Positions 1 to 12,516 of a DNA stretch of 64,000 bases are shown one piece after another. The stretch comes from Tubiluchus corallicola. Its lineage: Eukaryota > Priapulida > Priapulimorpha > Priapulimorphida > Tubiluchidae. Position 1 is the first letter of the stretch, and each line of letters begins with the position of its first letter. Position numbers and translations under genes: made by a program. The notes below the pieces were generated by a model. That model did not search any database and was not told the DNA's origin. It was given only the letters and a program-made list of their open reading frames with translations. Location: contig JAQGDQ010000008.1 in NCBI GenBank assembly GCA_030141605.1, positions 889,501 to 953,500 of the forward strand, read 5' to 3'.

Positions 1-2656
1 GATGCGAGATATTATTCTTGCTACTGATTTATCTCATCATCTAGTTATTATGCCTGAGTTGGAAGCCATGGCCAAATGTAAACTGCATATTTATTTATTT
101 TCTCTAAGCTAAGTGTGTAGTAATTATTTTAGGCCTATAGTAGGCCTGTAGTTCATAACATTTTAAAATATTTGAATTAAGTGTTTCTGATAAAAGCTAC
201 GTCGTAATTTCACACGCATCTCTATTATCTTATTATATTCAACAATGTATTTTTATAGGTGGATACCAAGCTAATAACCCAAAGCATCACAAGTTGTTAC
301 TGTGTCTTCTGATGACATCTTGTGATCTCTCTGACCAAACCAAGAGTTGGAGTTCAACAAAGAAAATAGCAGTAAGCAACAGTCTATTTGTATTGCTGTT
401 TTTCCAGAAATAGGTTGATAATAAGTACATTGTTGGATGTCATAATCACTGTTTTGAAGATTTAGATTGTCTTACGTAGAAATTACGTGTGCTGTTTGTG
501 TAACATGCAAAGAATCAGATTTTTTGTCTTTTGTCCTGTCAAAACAGTCACAGCACTGTATCTTTTTTTCAGTGGCATGTATTCCTTAAGTGTCTGTCAG
601 GTGTTTTAGACGTATTTTATATACATCAGTTTATGCTGATTTCAAGTAGAATGTTATTACAACTGATGTAACATCCCATAAGTTGTGCACAAAGTTTTAT
701 CTCTATATCTAAATGAAAAAGTCTGTGTTTTCAACTGAATTTAAAAATCTCATTTGTTCCAGGAACAGATTTACCACGAGTTTTTCAGTCAAGGTGACCT
801 TGAGAAAGCAATGGGTAATAAGCCACTAGACATGATGGATCGTGAGAAAGCATGCATACCTCAACTACAAATCAATTTTCTGCAACACATTGCTATTCCG
901 CTTTACGGGTACATTTAGTTTATCATAAATTGATTGATGAAATGGGGTTTTTCTTAGACTTTGTTTGCTTACTTGCTGTTTGTATTGGTAAGCTTTTACT
1001 TTCATTGAAATACAAATTTCTTTTCAGCTTGCAGCAGGTTAGTGATGGGAATCTATTATAGTTTTATCGATGAAAAATTTTACATCAATTTTCGCATCTA
1101 TACACTTTTATCGCATGTATTATTACATGAATTATCGCATTGATAACCATAGGAAATCGATACAATCTGAGTACCATCATAGAAACCAAATTTCCTGTTT
1201 TTGTGCCATAGCAATACTGAGAAATAAACATAATGCACACTACTATCTTGCAAAATAACACAGCATTCGCATCAGCAATTGGGTGGTCATATTTTTCCCA
1301 TGCTGTGATTACTGTTTGCACTCCGCAGTTGGTCATTTCATCTGGTTTACATAAATTTTTGCTTTCACAAGTTTCATTGTGTCGAAGTACGTTGATCATT
1401 TCTTAATCAACAAAGTGTATTAAACTGTGAAGTACAAATTTTGCAGAACATGCTACAAATTCCTGAATAGCACAACTGTGCTGAAAACGCACATGGAGAA
1501 AGTAAAAAACCATGCTTTGACAATAACAGCTTTCATAATTTTTGTATGTAATAGTAAATTTATTCAACTCAATAAAGTTTCATATAATGGTTTAAGTGTT
1601 AGTATACAATATACATGTAAAAGGAATAAAGAAGAAATGTAAATTTGCAGCCAATTTTTATTTTATTCAAATTTGTTGTATGCAAAAAAATGTGAAACAA
1701 ATTGTATGCACGTGGAAAATTTATTCACTGATGTATAACTGTATGTGTTACATGCAAGTTTGTACATATATATCTTGTAAATGTATGCCTAAACATCTGT
1801 AAACTTTCCTAAGCTATGTAGTTGAAATAAACTTACTAAAAGGTATTAAAGTTTATTAAATCATTTTTTATCTGAAATTGTGGCATCGAAATTGATTAGC
1901 ATCAGTCATCAGAAAAGACATTTTCTTGCTAATAATGACTGCGTTGCTGTTGATGTAAGTTGTAATACTTTCAGAAAACAAGAAAGTGAAAATAGTAGCC
2001 ATTTTCTCTATCAGTAAGAGACCTATAAAAATCTTGAACATCTGACCCTTTGATACTACATTAATATTATAATACTAATACTAATACTAATACTAATGCT
2101 AATACTAATACTAATACTAGAGGTAATAAATTAGTGTAAAGACTACAAAGACAATGTGTATTTTGGAAATTGAAATCATATTAAATGAATTTCTGTTGTC
2201 GATTATCAAAATCGCTTTATAAGATACTGACAAAAAGGTGCTCTTTATCGTTTATCGAAATCTTATCACAATTTTTGTATCGATTCCCGTCACTGCAGCA
2301 AGTAACTTGTTTTTAATTTCTGCTTATTTGAAACTACCTAGTTAGAACAGAAGTACATTATGCTGTCATAAATTAGGAATTGAGTATATTGTGCTGTTTA
2401 TCATTGACAGTTTTTGTCTGTATTAATTCATTGCAGCGTGCTGACTCAGATATTTCCACCATGTTGGGAAGTTGAACAACAGGTGGCGCAGCATCAGCGC
2501 AGTTGGGCGCACGTCCAGTCAGTGTGGCAGAAAAAACGAACAAAAACGGGAACATCACTGGATATTTTTGCCGATGAAGAGCTGGAGAAACTTGTGCAGC
2601 GACATCTATCAGAACACGGCACTAATAGCTCAAACGGCAGAATTGATACAGAATGA
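1..2656 (+). CDS. PDE2A: PDE2A-like 3',5'-cyclic nucleotide phosphodiesterase, C-terminal exons (partial)
   Basis: The coding exons are 1-77, 259-371, 763-908 and 2437-2656 (stop TGA 2654-2656). All introns are GT-AG and the frame is kept, giving about 184 residues; the 5' part lies outside the window. The protein is the end of a class I phosphodiesterase domain. It shows [10 protein letters not shown], then [17 protein letters not shown], whose Asp (codon 324-326) is the family's metal ligand. It also has [14 protein letters not shown] and MMDREK, followed by LQINF, which carries the invariant purine-binding Gln (868-870) and clamp Phe (877-879). These signatures fit PDE2A better than PDE5, PDE10 or PDE11. 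PDE2A enzymes hydrolyse cAMP and cGMP and are cGMP-stimulated through N-terminal GAF domains, which are not visible here. The short acidic C-terminal tail also suits PDE2A. Orthology is inferred from recognition, not from an alignment. Confidence 0.93.
1032..2303. mobile_element. hAT-like DNA transposon relic in the last PDE2A intron
   Basis: The element spans 1040-2295. Its ends are imperfect inverted repeats: TAGTGATGGGAATC on the left, and CAGTGACGGGAATC when the right end is read in reverse. It is flanked by an 8-bp target duplication with one mismatch, CAGCAGGT (1032-1039) and CAGCAAGT (2296-2303). The end sequence and the 8-bp duplication are typical of the hAT superfamily. A short + strand stretch from about 1427 has a C-x2-C and a spaced H..H arrangement like a BED zinc finger, but I see no intact transposase. 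Confidence 0.75.
2071..2119. repeat. (TACTAA)n hexanucleotide microsatellite
   Basis: About eight copies of a TACTAA-type hexamer run in tandem, with one unit carrying a G. The tract lies inside the hAT-like element in the last PDE2A intron. Confidence 0.9.
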
Positions 2657-4499
2657 GCAGCACAGATATATAATTTATTGCATGGCGGATATTGTATTAA
2701 TGGACGCAAAAGATGAGTTAATTGGTTTTGTAATGGGTAGTTAAAACCATGGAGCCTATGTGTTTATGTAAATATTTTGGTGTGTACATAGATGAAACAA
2801 TGATGTTACTTTCCTCTGAGAACATATTTTGCTAGATTCTGTATTGCACTTAGAATGAAATCCAATGATCATAGTCTATGTTAGGGAAGTGAGAATTATA
2901 AATGCGTAACAATCGCTGTGAATAATTTTGCGGCACGGTTTCAAGATGAGAAAAATATTATTTGTTGTTATATTATATATCACTAAGTTCAAAAACCTCT
3001 TAATCTAGCTACAGTGTCCACACTCGAAAATCACGAACAGGTATCCACTGCACAGCAGGGAGAGAAAAAGTATAGCTTACGCAATACTAAACTGCTTGTA
3101 CAGATTCACATCTTCCCATCTTGAATCCACAATTCCAATCATATCATTTGATTTTAAGTTCCTAACCTTTAACCTCGGGCCTACTTTTTGTAAATAGCAT
3201 ATACAAAAAATGCTTGTGTAGTAACTGCTACTGTGAAGCTACTATTAAATTCTTATTTTCCCAGACACTTGTTTCCGTAGAAGTTATAATTAGTAATTCA
3301 TACTATAAGTGTGTAGGTATCTGTTTTTAATCCAATAGTCAGCTACACTGGAACCTTTCCTTCAGATATTTTTTACTTGTATCTATCTTGTTACTAGAGT
3401 CAGGTGACAATGATGATTACGGTATATATATGTTGTTATCCTACCATACGTTGTTATGTATAGTACCAAATTTTTAATTGTGGCTGTTTTCAGCAAGCTT
3501 AGCTTGAAACTGTTTTTTTGATGTTTTCCTGTTAGCTTCTCGGATTTGTTATTGATTGCAGACAGTGATGACTGTAGTGGTGTGGTTTAGTGTCAAGTTT
3601 AGACTTCAAAAATGAGAATAAGGTCATCATTGGAGACATGGAGTAGTATGTTTTATGTTATTCTGTGTGTTAATATTTTTTGTACCTAGGTTACACACTA
3701 CTGGTTAATCAACTTTGTCATTTGTTAATTATATTACTACAGTATGAAATTGCTTGCAACATCATCAAAAGGCAGTTTTATTTATATATAGGCTTTGCAT
3801 TTACAATACAAACTGTATTGGAATAGAGTTGCTTTTATATATTTTTGCTGTTAGTTGTTAGATTGCAGACCGCTAGATGAACGTTGGCTCAAGGAGTTCA
3901 ACACTGCTATATATTTATATACATTGCATAATAATCAATATTTCTGTCTAAATGTATACTGTGTCTCGTCTTGTTCAACATTATGATTTCTAGTGTTTCT
4001 GAAACACCAAGGTATTTTGTAGTTGCACAGTGTTGCATGTATTTATTATTAGGCATACAAAACTATAGGATGTCAAGCAATGATTGATCCATCTTGTATG
4101 AAAAACACAAAAGGAATAAATAGTTTGACAGAGCCATGAAGAAGAGCATTTAATTTTGTCTAATGAACACAAATTTTAACATCTAGTATTGCTGCCATTC
4201 GCAGCTCTGATAACCATTAATCAGTGAGTGATGTAACCGTAGGAGCTTCTCAAAGAGGCTGGTCGTATGTTGTTTATTCAAGAATTCATCAATTTTTTTT
4301 ATTTTTGGAAATGAAAACGTATAAGTATTTATTCATAGTATTAAAACATTTCTTGACATCCTGTAGTGTATGCATTGCCCCATTATCTGTTTTTGACTTG
4401 ACGTTTAATTCTATGAATGTCAAACGTTTCTTCATTTTTTTTCAAATAATATCTTCGTAGTCATGAAAAATAAAGTGTTCACAGTGAGGCAAATATATT

Positions 4500-5071
4500 G
4501 CGCAAGAGTTTTCACCAAGGTAAAAGTATGGCATAAGAGTTTACACCAAGGTAAAAGTACGGCATAAAAGTTTACACCAAGATAAAAGTATGGCATAAGA
4601 GTTTACACCAAGGTAAAAGTGTCGCATAAGAGTTTACACCAAGGTAAAAGTGTCGCATAAGAGTTTACACCAAGATAAAAGTGTCGCATAAGAGTTTACA
4701 CCAAGGTAAAAGTGTCGCATAAGAGTTTACACCAAGGTAAAAGTGTCGCATAAGAGTTTACACCAAGGTAAAAGTATGGCATAAGAGTTTACACCAAGGT
4801 AAAAGTGTGGCATAAGAGTTTACACCAAGGTAAAAGTGTCGCATAAGAGTTTACACCAAGGTAAAAGTGTCGCATAAGAGTTTACACCAAGATAAAAGTG
4901 TCGCATAAGAGTTTACACCAAGGTAAAAGTATGGCATAAGAGTTTACACCAAGGTAAAAGTGTCGCATAAGAGTTTACACCAAGGTAAAAGTGTCGCATA
5001 AGAGTTTACACCAAGGTAAAAGTGTCGCATAAGAGTTTACACCAAGATAAGTGTGGCATAAGACCAAGGTA
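4500..5071. repeat. 31-bp minisatellite, about 18 units
   Basis: Units starting GGTAAAAGT recur at exactly 31-bp spacing from 4519 (4519, 4550, 4581 and so on to 5015), then a shortened last unit at 5046. The preceding unit at 4500 is degenerate. Variation is confined to a few positions: GG or GA at the unit start, and GTGTCG, GTATGG, GTGTGG or GTACGG in the middle. AAGTGTTCACAGT, or a near match, lies just outside both ends (about 4473 and 5077). Confidence 0.95.
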
Positions 5072-5481
5072 ACTCAAGTGTTCACAGTATACGCTATGCA
5101 AAATTTTGTTTTTTCGTTTTGTTAGAAGCTAATGGTTACAGCATTTACATACACCGCTAATTCTGAGTAATTAAAGTTCATTCTCTCATAAGAATTGTCC
5201 TTTTCTTACATTTTAGAATGTTGAAAGATTTATTCTGAATTTTAAAATGTTTGCACAAAAACGAAATATTTCATACCAGTTTTGTAGGCAGCGTTTCCAT
5301 TGTCACTCACATTTTGTGTATTTTGATATGTTTCAGATGTTATTTATGTGGATTTAATTATTTCTTTCATCACTTAATAAATGATACATTATTTGCAAAT
5401 TTATTTATAATAATTTATGAGCTTTGTTTTAAATGCGTTTAAATGGGAGGATCTAAATGGTGATGGTATTTGTTTGACGAA

Positions 5482-5645
5482 ACTGCTGCATCGGGGCGGT
5501 TTGTCTGGAGTTATCTCATTACCAGCTGGTCTTTCAAGACTGAAACTTGACAAAACCAGAATCACTGCTGCATCGGGGCGGTTTGTCTGGAGTTATCTCA
5601 TTACCAGCTGGTCTTTCAAGACTGAAACTTGACAAAACCAGAATC
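5482..5645. repeat. 82-bp tandem duplication
   Basis: Two essentially identical copies occupy 5482-5563 and 5564-5645, each starting ACTGCTGCATCGGGGCGG. The unit is more GC-rich than its surroundings. The near-absence of differences suggests a recent duplication. Confidence 0.95.
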
Positions 5646-6113
5646 AATCAATGATCAGTACACTAGAGAATTTAGAGTCTGCATAAATTATATTTACATG
5701 AATAACAATAAATCAAATTTAACTCGCTCGTACGCTGCTAAAGTACACTGTGTAAACATATAATAATAAAAATGTGGATCACCATGCCGGACCAGCTTGC
5801 CTTACAATATTATTTTTATGCAAGAAAGTTCCAAAGAACAATTTAACGAAATCATTTCGATGCAACATTAATTTTTTTCAAAACACAAACGGTCCTGTTC
5901 ATACCTTCCTAAATCCAATCATGAAAACTGAAACAGAGTTAAATTTGGCAAACAAATACGAAGGTGTGCAGGGAATTAAAAAATAGCTTTAATTACTTTG
6001 ACGGGTGAAAGAGTTAAACAAAAGATAAATTCTGCTTTGACTTGGTAACTTGCTAACCAACAATGTGCATTCTTAACTCACACTCAGAAGCTACAAAAGT
6101 TGTGAAAATGCTC

Positions 6114-9100
6114 TTATTCAGAATCGGGCACGATAATGACATCGCTGTTCACGCTGTCGTCATCGCTACCGTCACTGTCGTTGCTGGAGTCGACTACAAC
6201 GTCACCGCTCAATGCTATGCGTGCGTAATCATCTGTATCAATTGACTTGCAGAAGTGTATGGCGTACTTGAGTTTCTCGCGTAGCACATCTTTACAAGAA
6301 TACCGAGGCATCTTCAGCAGGAAGAAGCAGGTGTAGCTTTCCGGGAGAAAGTCGTCTGCGGGGTTGTATTTATCCAGCACCTAAAATGTAAAGTGAAAAC
6401 GTACATACACACACGCGGACACCCACATATACATTTTATACACGATTAACCCTCGGCTACCTGGAATGTGGTGTTTTGCAAGTGTGTTTATTCAGTTATA
6501 TCATTTTTGCATGAAGTCGCCAGTACCTGTCCTCTTCTGTGTTTAAACGACTATCTGTCTGCTATAAGCAAATGTCATTTGACCTCTTACGTGTCACTTA
6601 CTCTCGCTATAATAGTAATCACAACACCATGAGGTATTGCTGTCACATTGACTTTCTCCATTATTTGATATAGGCAAAAGTAACCTAATGCTAAATATTT
6701 TTGTTGCGTGTTACCTGGCTTTGAAATTTACCACTGTTGTGGAAAAATGACCTATATTAGGCCTTGGAGGTCTAATTAAGTAAAGTAACCTAATTCACCA
6801 AATAAAACATGTATTCTGCTGACTTTATTGGAATCTTTCACATGTCAGCTTGATACAGCACATGCCAACATAGAAGTCAAGGATATGATGTAGATTTACC
6901 GACCAGCGGAACAGAAGGGGTACAGTAGTATTTGCTCTGTATTTAAGTACGGTGCATTTATATCTCATTGCCAATATTCATGTGACAACGAAATACTTCC
7001 AGTGGCACAGAAAATTCACCACCAGTTCCTTCAAAGGCAACAAAAGTGGAAATGTTATTTGCATTAATGAACTTGCATTCTTAAACAATACTGAGCTGCT
7101 GACACTAAAGGTAACACAACAAAAAGTAGATGCACAGCATCAAATGACCAAAAAAGGATTTGTACTGGGAAACTAATGAAGCACCATCAACAAAAAGAGA
7201 CGACTTGTGTGACTAGGACATGCAAACTATAAACTTTGTTTAAATCTTAAATTACACTGATGTAATAGCTAATATTTTTATCTACACTAGATGAATAAAA
7301 AAGACACAGTAAGAAACAGAAATTTGTAGAGAAAGAAGGCAGTAAGAACAATGTCAACAGCGTATTTGCTATACATAGATAGATCGATAATATAAAGTAA
7401 CCTGATTTTTAAAGGCAGTACCCACACTGAACATTAATTTCTCTTTTCACTACATACTTGTAAAACGAAATCACGGCCCCGGAAGTCTGGTATAGTTCTT
7501 GGCAGTCGTGTTCTGCCCCAGACAAAGCGCAGGAACAATGAACGTTCATTATTAGTAAACTCTTCCATTGTTTCCCAGAACCAACGTACTAGAGGTGCAG
7601 TCGCTTCAACACCTTTGTAAGTCGCCACTGACTTTAGCAAGCTGATAGAAATTTCTGGACTCCCACAAACCTGCAATTAGATTAAATAAAATTGATCTGT
7701 TACTAAACAAATGATCTTACAACCCAAAGCATCATCACTTACATCTATGTGTAATAACAATGATCGTGAAAATAATGAAAGACATCGCAGATGGTTTAAA
7801 ATTACTGTTAGGGCGCTGACAAATAAAGCAGCTTTCATAACTATAGACCGCTGTAATAATTTCAGTTGGCAATTATAATCACAAGAATTTTTGTAACACA
7901 CCACAAATAGTTTTTTAGACACTCCTTACTGGTAACAAAACAGAATTTGTTTCGTTGTCATATTTCATGTCTTACTCATCTACTTCACAATTAGACCTGA
8001 TAATGGCAACCTTGCTGTTTCGGCGTTTTGATAATTTAATGATATTTCATATTAGGTGAATAGGAATAACGCTAAAACAGTGGCTTATGGGAATTAATTG
8101 CGACACAAATACTTTTTCTTTTTTTTGAATCAGTATGCTACGTAGTGTTCCAGAAACATTTGTGTCGCAATTAATTCTCAAAAAATTGTTCTCCTACTTG
8201 CCTATATGTATGATTTTCTTTTCTCCTACCGGATGACAGTGAGTCGATTTTTCATTTTTTGTTATTGTTTAGAAGTGCGACAAAATATTCAAAATATTGG
8301 TGTTTAAACATTTCTAAGCGTTCATAACAGCAATATCTAATACGAGAAGAACTAATTACTGATATAGCTGTAACTGTTGTTATCAACGAAAATTTCATCG
8401 GTTTTTGCACAATTTGAACTATTTTTGGAAAATACATAAAAATGTCTGCCATAAATTCCAGTCATGTCATTTGACCAGTTATGTCAAAATTCATAACCGC
8501 TATGATAGCCTTACTAGCCAATTAGTGACTATTAGTAACTTATACTCACCATCGTCTCTAACTCATATCCTGTGAAAAGAGACAGCAGGGGTACAGGTAT
8601 CACTTTTGTCATGCCTTCTCTTACTGCTGCTATTTGCTCATCAAATTCATGTAGCCTATGAAAAGATTAAGTCTGAAGACATTGCAAGGATAAACATTTA
8701 GTGTAAAGAAAACCATTGGGACAAACAGATTGACAGAAAAACAGGTAAATCTTTTGGTTTTAGACAGTGAAAGGCACCGAAAACTATCATAATTAAAGAC
8801 AGCCAAATAGTTTACCCATCAATAGGATTATAATCAATAATGCACAACAATTGTACACAGTTTTTGTTTCCTATCTTTACGTTTTAATAGGTTGGTAGAT
8901 TATTTGTATTTGCAAAAATAAAAGCCAGGTTATATGTAAATGTCTTAAACAACCTGTAACTCATGATGATGTCACAACAATGAAAAGACATGTACTTCCC
9001 TAGCAAGACTTCAACAACAGAAAACCAAGAACTAAGTTGTACTCATTCGCCCGGAAGAGCTATTTTTGAAAGACACCTGCCAAGTCTTGTACATGACCAT

Positions 9101-12100
9101 CACAAAGCACCATGTGGATGCTAATCTACAATTTTCAGCAAATTTTAAGAGTGTAGGTTTGGTAAAATGGTTTGACGACTTTTACAAAAAAAGGAAAAAT
9201 AGCTATTTTTGGAGGTTTTCGCTCTTCATTTGTCACAATGATGAAAAATAAATGATCATTCAGAAGACATTCGAGTGAGCCCCTTCAATTGTAGCATGAA
9301 TTGTCAGTATTGGAGATGTTACGATGACAACAAAACGACACTAATGCGTTATTTACCAACTATTTGTTATTACTAATTGATTTACCAAAGAAAGAATACC
9401 TGTAGTTCAAAGCAAGTCTGACATACTCATGTCGATTTTCTGTATTCACTCGTGTGTGCCTATGACTGAGCTGAACCTCTGCACCAGATGCACTCGGAGT
9501 ACCAAATGGCATTTCCATGCTTTCAAAAATCTTCGGATCCGTGTCCATGTCGCGAATGCACAGCAAACCTAAAACATAACGAGTTGTGTTTCACAAATTA
9601 CCAGTACACCAGAGTACAGTACTACTGAGAAACTGAAACCAGTAGTGAAACATGAAAGAAGATGGTAAACATCACAAGGAATTCACTAAGAACTAAATCT
9701 ACTTCTTACAATTACAGATTTTGCAATTCTAGTACCGAAAAAGGTCAATGATTGGGGACCTTCTAAAAAAGTACAACTAATGCTGGAAATGAACAGTCTA
9801 AAATGAAGGATTTCAATTATTACGAAATTAAAACACAAAAATTATTAATTGTAATGTTAAATTCTGCTGCACAACAAAGAAAGAATATGACATAACGCAA
9901 TACATGGTATTTGTTTTAAAGCAACTAAAGAACATGAAATAACACAAAGCAACGGAAGACAATGCAGTGCAAAATAACTTGATACCTGGAACATAATCTT
10001 TGTCAACTTCAGTTAAATCAGCTGGCGTCAGTGACATCCCTGCTAGCTGCTTCCACACAGGTTCAGCAATATTCAGACTAAGAGGACTACCTGTGCGTAT
10101 TGCTATGCCCATTAAAATACCTGTAATTAATAAATTACTACAGGTAACAAAAACAGATGCACAGCAAAACCACGTAAGATGCAACTATGTACACCAAAAA
10201 ACAATAAACTGCTCTTACCTAGAAAATGCAGCATGCTTTTTTGCATGTGCGACTTTGTTTGGGGATTTAGAAGAAAACAGTCTTGATTTGTGCCCGATTC
10301 CTCACGTGCATTAGGGGTGGGAATAAGGAGAGGGGTGGAACCATTCTGCAGTTCATCACACATCTCGGCAATTGATTCGCTGTATCCACCCCCACAATCG
10401 TCGACACTCTCGCCTATGAAAACAATTTGTTTTGTTTTTTAACATTAAATAAATAAATTTAGTGAAATAAATTTTATAAATCAAAAATCAAATTATTAAT
10501 AGCTAATACTGATAATTCAAAGGGAATTTCGTGTGGTTTAGTTTACGTAGAATAATGCGGGGTAACCTGAGCTGGTCCCTCAACCTGTTGCTTCTACCTA
10601 GGACATTCTCATATGCAGAACAGCTTAATAATCTAATTTTTTCTTATGGGCTTCTTACTCGTGGAATTCTTTACCAGAAAATTGTGCATCTGCTTCAACA
10701 GCAATATGAACAGGTACCTTCTATTATCAGTAAAAGCAGTTATAAGGATTCTATTTCACCGGACATGCATTCATATATCCAAATTTCTACTACATTACCT
10801 TGAGTGGCCACTGGCCCTGTTTGAGGTGATGTGTATGAAAAAAATTTCTATGAAACAAATCATTTAATGTAGCTTTTAAACAAAATCATGGAAAAATATT
10901 CTTTCTATGTAAATTTTATGGTTTGCATTCACAATTACTAAAAAATTTTATGTCAAGATTCCACTGATTTTTTCATAAAATTTTACAACATTATTTAAAA
11001 AAATATATTCTTCATTAAAACTCTATACTGTGAGATTCATTCAAATTCTATACTGTGGGATTTTATATGAAAATACATTCACAAATTTGACAGTAGATCA
11101 GCTAGACAGTTTTTTGGTCAAGTTACAGTACTACTAAACAAAACATCCATGCACGCACATGCATGCACACACACACCCTCACGTACGCACGCATGCACAT
11201 ACACACACACACACACAGTGATCCATACGTTCAAAACAGAAATGCACATTATCTCAATACATTACCAACAAATTTGACTTTCCACACTCTATGAGGCAAA
11301 AGCAAGCTGTCTTGAGGACATGATGAAAGCTTAGTGCACATCTGACCAAATACAGACTTCATACCATCTACACCTGCCAAGCCACCCTTTGTACGCGATC
11401 TCTTCACCTATAACAGTAAATTTACTGCTATGTTATTTATTTATTTGAAAGGAAAATATCTACTACAATTGTGACTGCCAAAAACTTGAAACTTGTTGAA
11501 TGAAAGACATAATTATATGGGGTGTGTCAGTCCTGAGTGCCAAATAATTGCAGCCGTATAATTACGTTTTACAATAAAATTGGCATTACAGTGTCAAGGG
11601 TGTAATGGCGTCTTGAATGCTTTTAACGATATGCATCTATTAGCTTCAAGTCATGATCGTTTGCTTGATTAGGCCTTAGACTCTTTGATACTTTGTTGTC
11701 AGTTTTAATGTTTAGTGGTTTAATGCTGTGTGTTAGTGCTTTAGAGTCTATTATGCAGAGTAATTTGAGTCAATTGTCGACAGTTTTTATATACTTTTGC
11801 ATAGGAGCGGCCCTACTAGACATTTTTGAGACAATTAGGCAAATGATTCTACGTTACCATGAGTCTAATACACGGCGCCTACTATATTAACCTGGTATTG
11901 GAAAACATGGACAATCGGCAAATTCATACCGAAGTCTCCCCGCTTTTGTCCAGCAAACCGAGATATGAGTGTGCTCGATTATATCTTGGTACAGTTTTGG
12001 ATTTCGGGTGGTACATTTTGAGCACCCAAAGTCCATATACAATTTTCAACTTAACATTATCTTCTGATCATTATACGTTTGTACTTTCTTGTGATGTTTG

Positions 12101-12516
12101 GTAATATATCAATAAATTTTTCTTATCAATTATCTTAACATTTAGTAATTTATTTCTGCTGTAACTGATGCAGTGAATGATTCATCTACCAAGTCAGTGA
12201 TTTACCATACGAGGGCGGTAATTTGGATGCCACAGCCACAAATGACTTGATAAAAGAAACCTTTTCCTATTAAAATTTACAGCCAAACACAATGCAAAAA
12301 CCAGAACTGAAACTTTACATTTTAGAACTTTTCTAAATAGGTTCAAATTTAGCAAACAATTCACTTTAATTTTAGTTTTGAACAAAAGCAAGGTGCACAA
12401 ATCAGTTAGAAAAACCAGAATAGCCATTTTACCTGGATTCTATTGAGCTCCACGACTGGTCCATGTTGGCGATCCCTAACCATTGTAGCTTGAACAACCT
12501 TCCTAAATGCTGCTTC
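6114..12516 (-). CDS. HERC2: HERC2 HECT catalytic domain (last 8 exons)
   Basis: The exons are 12433-12516, 11266-11407, 10219-10413, 9986-10120, 9400-9568, 8550-8655, 7458-7670 and 6114-6380, in transcript order. The N-lobe begins near [12 protein letters not shown] and KGGLAG. The E2-facing and hinge regions follow with [15 protein letters not shown] and [10 protein letters not shown]. The C-lobe contains [12 protein letters not shown] and LPESYTCFF. In the last of these, the Cys encoded at 6327-6329 is the HECT thioester cysteine by position and motif. The protein ends in an Asp/Ser-rich acidic tail after [10 protein letters not shown], as HERC2 does. All key residues seen are intact, so the ligase is predicted to be active. 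Confidence 0.96.

Larger units (their letters stand above)
2657..6113. other. Intergenic region between convergent PDE2A and HERC2, including both 3' UTRs
   Basis: No reading frame here has the length, homology or splice context of a gene. Possible AATAAA polyadenylation signals for the + strand gene occur at 4115-4120 and 4469-4474, but AATAAA is frequent by chance in such AT-rich DNA. I could not choose a convincing cleavage site for HERC2. The notable content is the 31-bp minisatellite at 4.5-5.07 kb and the 82-bp duplication at 5.48-5.65 kb, described separately. Confidence 0.7.

Noticed and set aside
852-1061. Open frame starting inside the PDE2A exon 763-908
   Set aside because: It is in a different frame from the phosphodiesterase motifs and reads into the intron.
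4224-4460. 78-residue intergenic open frame
   Set aside because: Hydrophobic, T-rich composition typical of AT-rich non-coding DNA; no homology or gene signals.
4500-5071. CRISPR-like regular array
   Set aside because: The 31-bp units abut with no unique spacers, and the context is animal intergenic DNA; it is a minisatellite.
5417-5632. Open frame across the 82-bp duplication
   Set aside because: It exists only because the duplicated unit is open in that frame and is not tied to a start, splice site or homologue.
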